Assembly: GCA_009774155.1 (NCBI GenBank)
Contig: VSNE01000008.1
Location: 1 to 21,381 of the forward strand
Direction: 5' to 3'
Length of the DNA stretch: 21,381 nt
Source: Lachnospiraceae bacterium
Lineage (GTDB): Bacteria > Bacillota > Clostridia > Lachnospirales > Lachnospiraceae
How positions within the stretch are numbered: the stretch's first letter is position 1; each line of letters starts with the position of its first letter. Under the pieces are notes generated by a model. It was not told the origin of the DNA. It saw only the letters and a program-made list of their open reading frames with translations, and did no database searches. Below are positions 1 through 7,612 of the stretch, in pieces. Made by a program: the position numbers and the translations under genes.

Positions 1-72
1 GTTCTGTGTATCCGAAGATATTGGTAGAAGGAGCCAAAATTCTATAAAAATTATAAAAACTCTAAAAATGAA

Positions 73-101
73 TTGACAAATGAAAATTCAATGTTTATCA
101 T
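73..101 (+). promoter_or_regulatory. sigma-A promoter of livJ
   Basis: The -35 box TTGACA (73-78) is a perfect consensus. It is followed by a 17-nt spacer and the -10 box TATCAT (96-101), a 4 of 6 match to TATAAT. AT-rich sequence with A runs at 39-70 lies immediately upstream and could act as an UP element. Transcription would begin near 107-109, giving a leader of about 55 nt before the livJ ATG. Confidence 0.8.
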
Positions 102-102
102 G

Positions 103-132
103 ATATCCGATGCAGGTTCCTGTATCGGGTAT
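103..132 (+). promoter_or_regulatory. long stem-loop at the predicted livJ transcript start
   Basis: Bases 103-116 pair with 119-132 over 14 positions. Two of these are G-U pairs (106/129 and 112/123), and the loop is tiny (TT, or GTTC if the top pair opens). The palindrome overlaps the predicted transcription start and is followed by a T/A-rich stretch (132-149). It could be a 5' mRNA-stabilising hairpin, a repressor operator, or an attenuator-like structure. The sequence alone does not separate these. Confidence 0.6.
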
Positions 133-164
133 TTATTTTATTATATTTGTAGGAGGAAAGAATT

Positions 165-1415
165 ATGAAAAAGTTACTTAGTCTTGCTATGGCAACAGTA
201 CTTGCTTTTTCTGTAGTAGCATGCGGCGGCTCTAAAGCGCCGGCAGATACCGAAGAGACTACGACCGGAGAAGCTGCAGAGACAACCGAAGGCACTGAAA
301 CAGACAGCGAGGGCGCCGAAGATGCTGAAAGCACCGGAGCGGCTGCAGAGGGCGGCGTTCTGAAAATCGGCGGTATCGGACCGATTACCGGAGGCGCTGC
401 TGTGTACGGAATGGCTGTTATGAATGCGGCGAATCTTGCAGTTGATGAAATCAATGCAGCCGGCGGAATCAATGGTATGCAGGTAGAGTTCCAGTTTGAG
501 GATGATGAGCATGATGCGGAGAAATCTGTAAATGCATACAATACTTTAAAGGATTGGGGTATGCAGATGCTGATGGGTACCGTAACCTCTACTCCGTGTA
601 CTGCAGTTGTTGCAAAGAGCGCAGAGGACAATATGTTCCATCTGACTCCGTCCGGTTCTGCTGTTGAGAGTATTGCACAGCCGAATGCATTCCGTGTATG
701 CTTCTCTGATCCGAACCAGGGAGCGGCATCTGCACAGTATATCGGTGAAAACGGAATCGCTACCAAGGTGGCAGTGATTTATGACAGCTCCGATGTGTAC
801 TCCACGGGTATCTATGAAAAGTTTTCTGCAGAAGCAGCGAACCAGGGAATTGAAATCGTAGCTGCAGAGGCATTCACTGCCGACAGTAAGACCGATTTCT
901 CAGTACAGCTTCAGAAGGCAAAGGAAGCGGCGGCAGAGCTGGTGTTCCTTCCGATTTATTATACAGAGGCTTCCATTATTCTGACACAGGCAAACGGCAT
1001 GGGCTTTGAACCGATCTTCTTCGGATGTGACGGCCTGGACGGTATTCTGGCAGTTGAAAACTTTGATACCGCGCTGGCTGAGGGCGTTATGCTCCTTACT
1101 CCGTTCGCGGCAGACGCTGACGATGAGGCTACCAAGAGCTTTGTAACTGCTTATCAGGAGGCTTACGGCGAGATCCCGAACCAGTTCGCGGCGGACGCTT
1201 ATGATGCAATCTACATTATCAAGGCGGCGGCAGAGCAGGCAGGGGTTACTGCAGATATGAGCGTATCCGATATGTGCGAGGCAATGAAAGCTGCTATGAC
1301 CCAGATTACGGTTGACGGTCTGACTGGCACAGGTATCACCTGGTCCGAGGACGGAGAGCCGAGCAAATCACCGAAGGCTGTTGTTATCACCGACGGCGCT
1401 TATGCAGCACAGTAA
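165..1415 (+). CDS. livJ: LivJ-type ABC transporter substrate-binding lipoprotein (branched-chain amino acids)
   Basis: This is the extracytoplasmic binding protein of a hydrophobic amino acid transporter (periplasmic binding protein type 1 fold). The N-terminus is a lipoprotein signal: lysines at 2-3, a hydrophobic core, and a lipobox ending VVAC with the lipidated cysteine at residue 20. An acidic, Thr/Glu/Gly-rich low-complexity linker (about residues 26-62) precedes the ligand-binding part, which starts with the typical VLKIGGIGPITG and continues with GAAVYGMAVMNAANLAVDEIN. At 416 aa it has normal family length. AGGAGG at 151-156 supports the ATG at 165. The gene has its own promoter and is separated from its permease genes by a terminator, which would let the binding protein be made in excess. 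Leucine, isoleucine and valine are the default ligands for the family, but related proteins bind other amino acids or short amides, so the ligand is not certain. Confidence 0.9.
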   Translation: MKKLLSLAMATVLAFSVVACGGSKAPADTEETTTGEAAETTEGTETDSEGAEDAESTGAAAEGGVLKIGGIGPITGGAAVYGMAVMNAANLAVDEINAAGGINGMQVEFQFEDDEHDAEKSVNAYNTLKDWGMQMLMGTVTSTPCTAVVAKSAEDNMFHLTPSGSAVESIAQPNAFRVCFSDPNQGAASAQYIGENGIATKVAVIYDSSDVYSTGIYEKFSAEAANQGIEIVAAEAFTADSKTDFSVQLQKAKEAAAELVFLPIYYTEASIILTQANGMGFEPIFFGCDGLDGILAVENFDTALAEGVMLLTPFAADADDEATKSFVTAYQEAYGEIPNQFAADAYDAIYIIKAAAEQAGVTADMSVSDMCEAMKAAMTQITVDGLTGTGITWSEDGEPSKSPKAVVITDGAYAAQ

Positions 1416-1460
1416 GCTGGCCGGCAGTACAGGCAATTATGATATCAGAATGAAAGAACA

Positions 1461-1497
1461 GGGGCGTTCCGGACAGGAATGCCCCTTATTTGTTTTT
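1461..1497 (+). terminator. intrinsic terminator after livJ
   Basis: A 10-bp stem (GGGGCGTTCC at 1461-1470 with GGAATGCCCC at 1476-1485, one G-U pair) has a 5-nt loop and is followed by TTATTTGTTTTT. It lies 45 bp after the livJ stop. It would end most livJ transcripts and make livHMGF depend on read-through or on the promoter at 1519-1547. Confidence 0.85.
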
Positions 1498-1518
1498 GCG
1501 GAAACAAAAATTGTCGGC

Positions 1519-1547
1519 TTGTGCTGATATATATTTTATGTTATACT
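1519..1547 (+). promoter_or_regulatory. extended -10 promoter upstream of livH
   Basis: The -10 box TATACT (1542-1547) is preceded by TGT (1539-1541), which forms an extended -10 element. With a 17-nt spacer the -35 is TTGTGC (1519-1524), only a partial match, as is usual for extended -10 promoters. The predicted start near 1554 leaves a leader of about 68 nt. Confidence 0.6.
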
Positions 1548-1556
1548 GTGCGGATA

Positions 1557-1576
1557 GGACGGTCGAATTTCCGTCC
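1557..1576 (+). promoter_or_regulatory. small stem-loop at the 5' end of the livH leader
   Basis: GGACGG (1557-1562) pairs perfectly with CCGTCC (1571-1576) across an 8-nt loop, right at the predicted transcript start. No T-tract follows, so it is not a terminator. It parallels the stem-loop at the start of the livJ transcript. Its function is unknown. Confidence 0.4.
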
Positions 1577-1621
1577 GGTGCAGACCTTTTATACAATGAA
1601 AGAAAGAGGAGTTGAAGTAAG

Positions 1622-2503
1622 ATGAGTTTCGTATCCTATCTGTTGAACGGCATCAGCCTTGGCAGTGTATATGCAATTATTGCGCTGGGATATACGATGG
1701 TATACGGTATTGCGAAGATGCTGAACTTTGCCCATGGCGATGTTATTATGATTGGAAGCTATGTGGCGTTTGTGGCGATTAACAGCATGGGACTTCCGAT
1801 TCCGGTATCCGTCCTGATCTCTGTCGCTGTCTGTACATTGCTTGGAATGGCGATTGAACGAATCGCTTATAAGCCGCTGCGTCATGCATCCAAGCTGGCA
1901 GTTCTGATTACCGCAATCGGAGCGAGCTATTTTCTGCAGAATATGGCACTGTTGATTTTTGGCGCGAATACCAAATCGTTTTCCTCTGTTGTGAAGATGA
2001 AACCTCTTCAGTTTGCGGATGGACAACTGAATATTTCGGGTGAAACGATTATAACGGTGGCCGCCTGCGTTGTGATTATGATTTGTCTGATGACCTTTAT
2101 GAAATATTCCAAGGCGGGGCATGCTATGCTGGCGGTGTCTGAGGATGACGGCGCCGCCCAGCTTATGGGAATCAACGTCAATGCGACGATTGCGCTGACT
2201 TTTGCGATCGGTTCTGCCCTGGCGGCTGTGGCGGGCGTACTTCTTTGCTCCGCTTATCCGTCCCTGACTCCGTACACCGGGGCTATGCCCGGCATCAAAG
2301 CGTTTGTGGCGGCAGTATTCGGGGGGATCGGCTCTATACCAGGCGCATTTATCGGAGGCGTGCTGCTTGGAATTATTGAAATTCTCGGAAAAGCATATAT
2401 TTCGTCCCAGCTGGCAGATGCAATTGTATTTGCGGTGCTGATTGTGGTGCTTGTAGTGAAGCCCACAGGCATTCTCGGGAAGCAGATTCAGGAAAAAGTA
2501 TAA
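1622..2503 (+). CDS. livH: branched-chain amino acid ABC transporter permease LivH
   Basis: This is one of the two membrane subunits of the Liv importer. The protein (293 aa) is hydrophobic throughout and begins with the family-typical SFVSYLLNGISLGSVYAIIALGYTMVYG-type segment, followed by MLNFAHGD, a hallmark of LivH. Further LivH features are the conserved PFAM-type loop LAVSEDDGAAQLMGINV (about residues 170-190) and the GAMPGIKAFVAAVFGGIGSIPGA segment near the C-terminal end. AGAGGAG at 1605-1611 lies 10 nt before the ATG. The gene ends directly in front of livM. It should form a heterodimer with LivM in the cytoplasmic membrane, energised by LivG and LivF. Confidence 0.93.
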   Translation: MSFVSYLLNGISLGSVYAIIALGYTMVYGIAKMLNFAHGDVIMIGSYVAFVAINSMGLPIPVSVLISVAVCTLLGMAIERIAYKPLRHASKLAVLITAIGASYFLQNMALLIFGANTKSFSSVVKMKPLQFADGQLNISGETIITVAACVVIMICLMTFMKYSKAGHAMLAVSEDDGAAQLMGINVNATIALTFAIGSALAAVAGVLLCSAYPSLTPYTGAMPGIKAFVAAVFGGIGSIPGAFIGGVLLGIIEILGKAYISSQLADAIVFAVLIVVLVVKPTGILGKQIQEKV

Positions 2504-2518
2504 GTGGAGGTTGAGGGG

Positions 2519-3583
2519 ATGAAAAAATTATCAAAAAATACAAAAAGCAACCTGATCACTTACGGAATCGTGGTTCTGGCCTATATTTTCTGCGAGATTT
2601 TTATGCGGACCGGACATATGTCCAGCCTGATGAAAGGAATTTTGGTTCCTCTGTGCGTATATGTCATTCTGGCTGTGTCCCTGAATCTGACAGTCGGTAT
2701 TCTGGGCGAGCTGAGCCTTGGCCATGCCGGATTTATGTGTGTAGGCGCTTTTGCCGGAGCGGTTTTTTCTAAATGTACGGCGGAGATAATACCCGTTCCG
2801 ACAGTCCGTTTTATCATTGCTCTTTTAATAGGAGTTGTCTGCGCAGGTATCTGCGGTGTTTTGATCGGCATCCCGGTGCTTCGCCTGCGAGGAGACTATC
2901 TGGCAATCGTAACGCTGGCATTCGGCGAAATTATTAAAAATCTGGTAAATGTAGTATATCTTGGACTTGACAGCAATGGATTCCATTTTTCCATGAAGGA
3001 TGCCATGTCCCTTGGAATGGAGCCGGACGGAGTGGTTATTATTAAAGGTGCCCAGGGAATTACCGGAACCCCTACGGATTCCAATTTTACCATTGGAATA
3101 ATTCTGGTCCTGCTTACTCTTTTTATTGTTATTAACCTGGTTCATTCCAGAACAGGCCGTGCAATTATGGCGATCCGGGACAATCGGATTGCGGCGGAGT
3201 CTATCGGTATTAATATTACAAAATATAAGATTCTGGCGTTTAGTGTTTCCGCTGCCCTGTCGGGGGCAGCCGGCGTGCTGTACGCCCATAATCTGTCTAC
3301 ACTGACCGCGCTTCCAAAGAATTTTGGATACAACATGTCCATTATGATTCTGGTATTCGTCGTACTCGGCGGTATCGGAAGCATCCGCGGTTCCATGATT
3401 GCAGCGGTTGTACTTACTCTGCTTCCGGAGCTTTTAAGATCCCTGAACGAGTACCGGATGCTGATTTATGCGGTGGTTTTAATTGCCACGATGATTTTTA
3501 CCTGGAGTCCGAAGGCGATTGCACTGCGTGAGCGTTATACACCGGCGAAGCTGTTTCATAAGGAAGAGAAGGAGGTGCAGTAA
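2519..3583 (+). CDS. livM: branched-chain amino acid ABC transporter permease LivM
   Basis: This is the second membrane subunit of the Liv importer (354 aa from this start). Family features are the LTVGILGELSLGHAGFM segment, the LRLRGDYLAIVTLAFGEI cytoplasmic region, and the RTGRAIMAIRDN coupling-loop region that contacts the ATPases. A GTG at 2504, immediately after the livH stop, would add five residues. The ATG at 2519 is preferred because GGAGG (2506-2510) sits 8 nt upstream of it and lies inside the longer version. The gap to livH is 15 bp, so the two are co-transcribed and probably translationally coupled. Confidence 0.92.
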   Translation: MKKLSKNTKSNLITYGIVVLAYIFCEIFMRTGHMSSLMKGILVPLCVYVILAVSLNLTVGILGELSLGHAGFMCVGAFAGAVFSKCTAEIIPVPTVRFIIALLIGVVCAGICGVLIGIPVLRLRGDYLAIVTLAFGEIIKNLVNVVYLGLDSNGFHFSMKDAMSLGMEPDGVVIIKGAQGITGTPTDSNFTIGIILVLLTLFIVINLVHSRTGRAIMAIRDNRIAAESIGINITKYKILAFSVSAALSGAAGVLYAHNLSTLTALPKNFGYNMSIMILVFVVLGGIGSIRGSMIAAVVLTLLPELLRSLNEYRMLIYAVVLIATMIFTWSPKAIALRERYTPAKLFHKEEKEVQ

Positions 3584-3585
3584 TC

Positions 3586-4350
3586 ATGGCGATTTTAGAG
3601 GTGAAAAACCTTGGTATCTCCTTTGGCGGCCTTCGCGCCGTTGATGATTTTAATTTAGAGATCGAAAAGGGAGAGCTGTATGGCTTGATCGGCCCAAATG
3701 GCGCAGGCAAGACAACGGTCTTTAATATGCTGACAGGTGTGTATAAGCCTTCCGACGGCAAGATCCTTCTGGATGGGGAGGATATTACCGGAAAGACGAA
3801 TATTGAGATTAATAAAGAAGGCGTGGCAAGAACCTTTCAGAATATCCGTCTGTTTTCGGATTTGACGGTGCTGGATAATGTAAAGGCGGGACTGCACAAT
3901 CAGAAGGAATATGTGTATTCCACCCTGACCGGGATTCTGCGCCTGCCCAGATTCCGCCAGGCAGAACGGGCCATGGATGAGCGGGCGATGGAGCTTCTGG
4001 AGGTTTTTGATTTGAATAAAGAGGCCGATTACAAGGCGTCTAATCTGCCTTACGGAAAGCAGAGAAAGCTGGAGATTGCCCGTGCGCTTGCGACGAATCC
4101 CAAGCTTCTTCTTCTGGATGAGCCTGCAGCCGGGATGAATCCGAACGAGACCCAGGAGCTGATGGATACGATCCGTTTTGTGCGCGACCAGTTCCATATG
4201 ACAATTCTTTTGATAGAGCATGATATGAAGCTGGTGGCGGGAATCTGCGAGAAGCTGACGGTGCTGAATTTTGGACAGGTGCTGGCATGCGGGGATACTT
4301 CGGAGGTGCTGAAGGACCCGAAGGTTATTACCGCATATCTTGGAGAATAG
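3586..4350 (+). CDS. livG: branched-chain amino acid ABC transporter ATP-binding protein LivG
   Basis: This is a cytoplasmic ATPase subunit of the Liv importer, 254 aa. Walker A is GPNGAGKT at residues 36-43 and the Q-loop glutamine is near residue 85 (ARTFQNIRLF). The signature region LPYGKQRKLEIARAL (154-168) replaces the canonical LSGGQ in the way typical of LivG. Walker B is LLLLDE at 174-179, followed by PAAGMNP, and the switch histidine is at 212 (LLIEHDM). AGGAGGTG (3570-3577), inside the end of livM, serves the ATG two bases after the livM stop. It should pair with LivF to form the ATPase heterodimer. Confidence 0.94.
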   Translation: MAILEVKNLGISFGGLRAVDDFNLEIEKGELYGLIGPNGAGKTTVFNMLTGVYKPSDGKILLDGEDITGKTNIEINKEGVARTFQNIRLFSDLTVLDNVKAGLHNQKEYVYSTLTGILRLPRFRQAERAMDERAMELLEVFDLNKEADYKASNLPYGKQRKLEIARALATNPKLLLLDEPAAGMNPNETQELMDTIRFVRDQFHMTILLIEHDMKLVAGICEKLTVLNFGQVLACGDTSEVLKDPKVITAYLGE

Positions 4351-4362
4351 GAGGAAAGACGG

Positions 4363-5073
4363 ATGGCAATGCTTGAAATTAAGGACCTGGAAGTCTATTA
4401 TGGGATGATTCAGGCTATCAAAGGGATTTCCTTCCAGGTCAATGAGGGAGAGGTAATTGCGCTGATCGGCGCCAACGGCGCGGGTAAGACGACAACGCTT
4501 CATACGATCTCCGGGTTGATTGCTCCAAAGAATGGCACGGTGACCTTTGAAGGAGCGGATATTACGAAGATACCTGCCCATAAGATTGTGTCTTTGGGTA
4601 TGGCGCATGTGCCGGAAGGAAGGCGCGTATTTGCATCCTTAAGTGTTTTTCAAAATCTGAAGCTGGGCGCATATACGAGGAGCAGCAAGGAAGAGATCGA
4701 GGAGTCGCTTCAGACGGTCTATAAGCGTTTCCCGAGACTGGAGGAGCGCAAAAATCAGCCGGCAGGCACACTGTCCGGCGGAGAGCAGCAGATGCTTGCC
4801 ATGGGGCGCGCGCTGATGTCCAAGCCCCGGATTATTTTGATGGATGAGCCGTCTATGGGGTTATCTCCCATCTTTGTAAATGAAATTTTTGATATTATCA
4901 AGAGTGTCAGCGCCGGCGGAACAACGGTTCTTCTGGTAGAGCAGAATGCGAAAAAAGCACTTTCCATTGCGGACCGCGGTTATGTACTGGAGACAGGACG
5001 TATTGTTCTGGAAGGAAATGCGCAGGATCTTTTGAATGACGAGTCGGTGAAAAAGGCATATCTTGGGGAATAG
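4363..5073 (+). CDS. livF: branched-chain amino acid ABC transporter ATP-binding protein LivF
   Basis: This is the second ATPase of the Liv importer, 236 aa. Walker A is GANGAGKT (36-43), the signature is LSGGEQQ (137-143), and Walker B is IILMDE (157-162) followed by PSMGLSP. The switch position reads VEQN with Q194 where most ABC proteins have histidine, which is the normal LivF state. The GGAGG overlapping the livG stop (4350-4354) gives 8-nt spacing to the first ATG. A second ATG two codons later (4369) is less well placed. No terminator-like structure with a T-tract follows before xpaC. Confidence 0.94.
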   Translation: MAMLEIKDLEVYYGMIQAIKGISFQVNEGEVIALIGANGAGKTTTLHTISGLIAPKNGTVTFEGADITKIPAHKIVSLGMAHVPEGRRVFASLSVFQNLKLGAYTRSSKEEIEESLQTVYKRFPRLEERKNQPAGTLSGGEQQMLAMGRALMSKPRIILMDEPSMGLSPIFVNEIFDIIKSVSAGGTTVLLVEQNAKKALSIADRGYVLETGRIVLEGNAQDLLNDESVKKAYLGE

Positions 5074-5139
5074 GCGCAGGCAGGCTGCTGCGGCTTCCCT
5101 CTGCCAAAGGCTGTGCAGTTTGCTGACAAGGATGAAAGA

Positions 5140-6336
5140 ATGAGCGAAAAACAGGACTTTTCCGATATCGGAGAGAAAATCAAGAATGCTGTGCAGGATG
5201 CTGTGGAATCCGGGAATTTCGGACAGATGAACTATGTGGTGAAGGATACCATAGACTGTGCCATGGACGAGGTGCGCCGTCAGGTCAGCCAGGCGCATGA
5301 TCAGCTTATAAAGTTCAATCGGGAGAATATCCGGCCTGAGCGGACAGAGAGACAGAAAAAATTACCGGCAGCATATATTTATAAAAGGGGACGGGTGTCC
5401 GGCATACTTCTTACGGTCTTTGGAAGCATCGGAACGGGAATTTTTGGATTTCTGGCATTTCTGATACTGGTAGCCGCTTTGGTAACATGGAATTTATCCG
5501 GTATCGGCGCCACCCTGATTCTCGCTGTTCCGGGTGTGTTTTCAGCCGGGCTTCTGAGAAAAGGCTGCAGTCTGAGAGCGCGTCTGCAGCGGGCGGAGCG
5601 GTATTTGAAGCTGACCGGTGAAAAGATGTATATGGAGATCAGGGAGCTTGCCGCCCGCACAGGGCAGAGCGTCCGGAGGGTGCGTAAAGATCTGAGAAGC
5701 ATGCTGAATGCGGGAATATTTCCCCAGGGACATATGGATCTTCAGGAAACGGTGTTTGTTCTGGACGATGAAACCTGGGAACAGTATTTATCTTTACAAA
5801 GAGAGTGGGAGAAGAAGCAGCTTCAGCAGGAAGCTGGGCAGACAGCCGTATTTCAGGACAGTCCGGAGGAAGAGATTCCTGAAGAAATCCGGATTGAGCA
5901 TGAGGGACGTGAATATATGGACAGGCTCCGGCAGTTGAATCTGGAAATTGCCGGAGAAACGATTTCCAATAAGCTGTATCAGCTTGATTATCTTCTTCAG
6001 CGTATTTTTGCAGTGCTGAAGGAGCATCCCGAAAAATGTCCGCAGATGCGGAAATTTATGGATTATTATCTGCCTACCACGGTAAAGCTGGTGGAGTCCT
6101 ATGCGGATTTTGATAAAGCGGGTATCCGGGGGGAGAATATTATGAGCGCCAAAACAGAGATTGAGAAAACATTGGATACGATCAATCAGGCATTTGCAAA
6201 GCTTTTGGATGATATGTATCAGACAGCGGCATTTGAAGCTGCCGCAGATGCGAAGGCGCTGAAAACCATTTTAATGCAGGATGGTTATATGAAGAGCGAA
6301 TTTTCTGAAAGAAAGGAAAAGGGGAAGGAAGCGTAA
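5140..6336 (+). CDS. xpaC: XpaC-family protein (5-bromo-4-chloroindolyl phosphate hydrolysis family)
   Basis: This is a membrane-anchored protein of the XpaC family, which is habitually encoded beside telA in Firmicutes. The family name comes from a phenotype on a chromogenic phosphate, and no enzymatic activity is established. Two hydrophobic segments (about residues 86-114 and 119-138) are preceded by a charged N-terminal helix region. A helix-turn-helix-like stretch (ELAARTGQSVRRVRKDLRSM, about 168-187) follows, then a long charged, helix-rich C-terminal half. The ATG at 5140 has AAGGA 7 nt upstream. A GTG at 5113 would add nine residues but lacks a ribosome site. It lies 66 bp after livF with no visible terminator, and its stop codon abuts the telA start. 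The predicted length is 398 aa. Confidence 0.8.
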   Translation: MSEKQDFSDIGEKIKNAVQDAVESGNFGQMNYVVKDTIDCAMDEVRRQVSQAHDQLIKFNRENIRPERTERQKKLPAAYIYKRGRVSGILLTVFGSIGTGIFGFLAFLILVAALVTWNLSGIGATLILAVPGVFSAGLLRKGCSLRARLQRAERYLKLTGEKMYMEIRELAARTGQSVRRVRKDLRSMLNAGIFPQGHMDLQETVFVLDDETWEQYLSLQREWEKKQLQQEAGQTAVFQDSPEEEIPEEIRIEHEGREYMDRLRQLNLEIAGETISNKLYQLDYLLQRIFAVLKEHPEKCPQMRKFMDYYLPTTVKLVESYADFDKAGIRGENIMSAKTEIEKTLDTINQAFAKLLDDMYQTAAFEAAADAKALKTILMQDGYMKSEFSERKEKGKEA

Positions 6337-7488
6337 ATGAATCAAGACCTGGAAATGATGTTAAAGGAGGCTCCTGCACTGACGCTGGAACCGTTTGCGG
6401 AGGAAGATATGCCGCGTGAGGCAAAAGCTTCTTCTGCTGCAGATGAGGTGGAAAAGTTAAAAGTCGTTCTTACGCCGCAGGAACAGAGACAGGTAGACGA
6501 ATTCGCAGAGCAGATAGATATTACCAATTCTCAGATGGTTCTGCAGTATGGAGCCGGATCTCAGAAGAAAATTGCGGATTTTTCAGAAACCGCCCTTGGA
6601 AATGTAAGGAGCAGAGATCTTGGAGAAATCGGAGAGGATCTTGCCCGGGTGGTTTTGGAACTGAAAAGTATAGAGGATGAGGAAGAGGAAAAGGGCTTCT
6701 TTGGGTTTTTAAAGAAAAATACAAACCGTCTTGCGAATATGAAAGCGAAATATGAAAAGGCGGAAGTGAATATAAACCGTATCTGCAAAGTTTTAGAGGG
6801 GCATCAGATACAGCTTTTAAAGGATGCGGCTATGCTGGATCAGATGTACGAACTGAATCTGAACTATTATAAGGAATTATCCATGTACATTCTGGCCGGG
6901 AAGCAGAAGCTTGCCATGGTACGGACTAAGGAGCTTCCAGAGCTTCTAAGACGGGCAGAGGGCAGCGGACTGCCTGAGGATACGCAGAAGGCAAGAGACA
7001 TGGCGGAGCTGTGCAACCGGTTTGAAAAGAAGGTGCATGACCTGGAGCTGACCCGGACCGTGGCAATGCAGATGGCGCCGCAGATTCGCCTGATACAGAA
7101 CAATGATACGGTGATGTCTGAGAAAATACAATCCACACTGGTAAATACGATTCCGCTGTGGAAAAGCCAGATGGTACTGGCGATTGGTATGGATCATTCT
7201 GCACAGGCGGCCAAGGCTCAGCAGGCAGTCAGCGATATGACCAATGAGCTGCTGAAGAAAAACGCAGAAACATTGAAAATGGCAACTGTACAGACAGCAA
7301 AGGAGTCTGAGAGAGGCATTGTGGATATAGAGACGCTCAAACAGACCAATGAAACGTTAATCTCCACTTTAGACGAGGTTATGCATATTCAGGAGGAAGG
7401 CAGAAGCAGACGCAGAGAAGCGGAGGCGGAGCTGACACAGATTGAAAATACTATGCGTGAAAAGCTGATGGAAATAAGCAGAAGATAA
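6337..7488 (+). CDS. telA: TelA-family protein (toxic anion resistance family)
   Basis: This is a cytoplasmic, helix-rich protein of the TelA family (383 aa, normal length). The family was named from tellurite resistance, but its biochemical role is unresolved; stress or envelope-related functions have been suggested for relatives. Recognisable features are the early segment LTPQEQRQVDEFAEQIDITN, the FFGFLKK...N region, the repeated helical core with MYELNLNYYKELSMYILAGK, and the C-terminal SQMVLAIGMDHSAQAAKAQQAVSDMTNELL-type region. The ATG begins directly after the xpaC stop, with GGGGAAGGAAG just upstream, so XpaC and TelA should be made together. It is the last gene before the hairpin at 7499. 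Confidence 0.88.
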   Translation: MNQDLEMMLKEAPALTLEPFAEEDMPREAKASSAADEVEKLKVVLTPQEQRQVDEFAEQIDITNSQMVLQYGAGSQKKIADFSETALGNVRSRDLGEIGEDLARVVLELKSIEDEEEEKGFFGFLKKNTNRLANMKAKYEKAEVNINRICKVLEGHQIQLLKDAAMLDQMYELNLNYYKELSMYILAGKQKLAMVRTKELPELLRRAEGSGLPEDTQKARDMAELCNRFEKKVHDLELTRTVAMQMAPQIRLIQNNDTVMSEKIQSTLVNTIPLWKSQMVLAIGMDHSAQAAKAQQAVSDMTNELLKKNAETLKMATVQTAKESERGIVDIETLKQTNETLISTLDEVMHIQEEGRSRRREAEAELTQIENTMREKLMEISRR

Positions 7489-7498
7489 GACAGGAACA

Positions 7499-7535
7499 GG
7501 GCAGCCCCAGAATAAAAGGAGGCTGCCTTTATATA
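7499..7535 (+). terminator. probable terminator after telA
   Basis: GGCAGCC (7500-7506) pairs perfectly with GGCTGCC (7521-7527). An outer G-T pair extends the stem (G7499/T7528), and TTTATATAT follows. The loop is 14 nt and the T-tract is interrupted, so efficiency is uncertain. The position, 10 bp after the telA stop and before a new promoter, fits a terminator. Confidence 0.65.
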
Positions 7536-7553
7536 TGGGCAGATGAACATACG

Positions 7554-7582
7554 TTGATAAAAGGGCAGTTTTTTAGTATAAT
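7554..7582 (+). promoter_or_regulatory. strong sigma-A promoter of the GH13-glgB unit
   Basis: The -35 is TTGATA (7554-7559, 5 of 6), the spacer is 17 nt, and the -10 is TATAAT (7577-7582, perfect). Transcription should start near 7589, giving a leader of only about 24 nt with AAGGAGG (7597-7603) in it. There is little room for leader-based control. Confidence 0.88.
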
Positions 7583-7612
7583 GAAGTGAAGATAACAAGG
7601 AGGTTTTTCATT

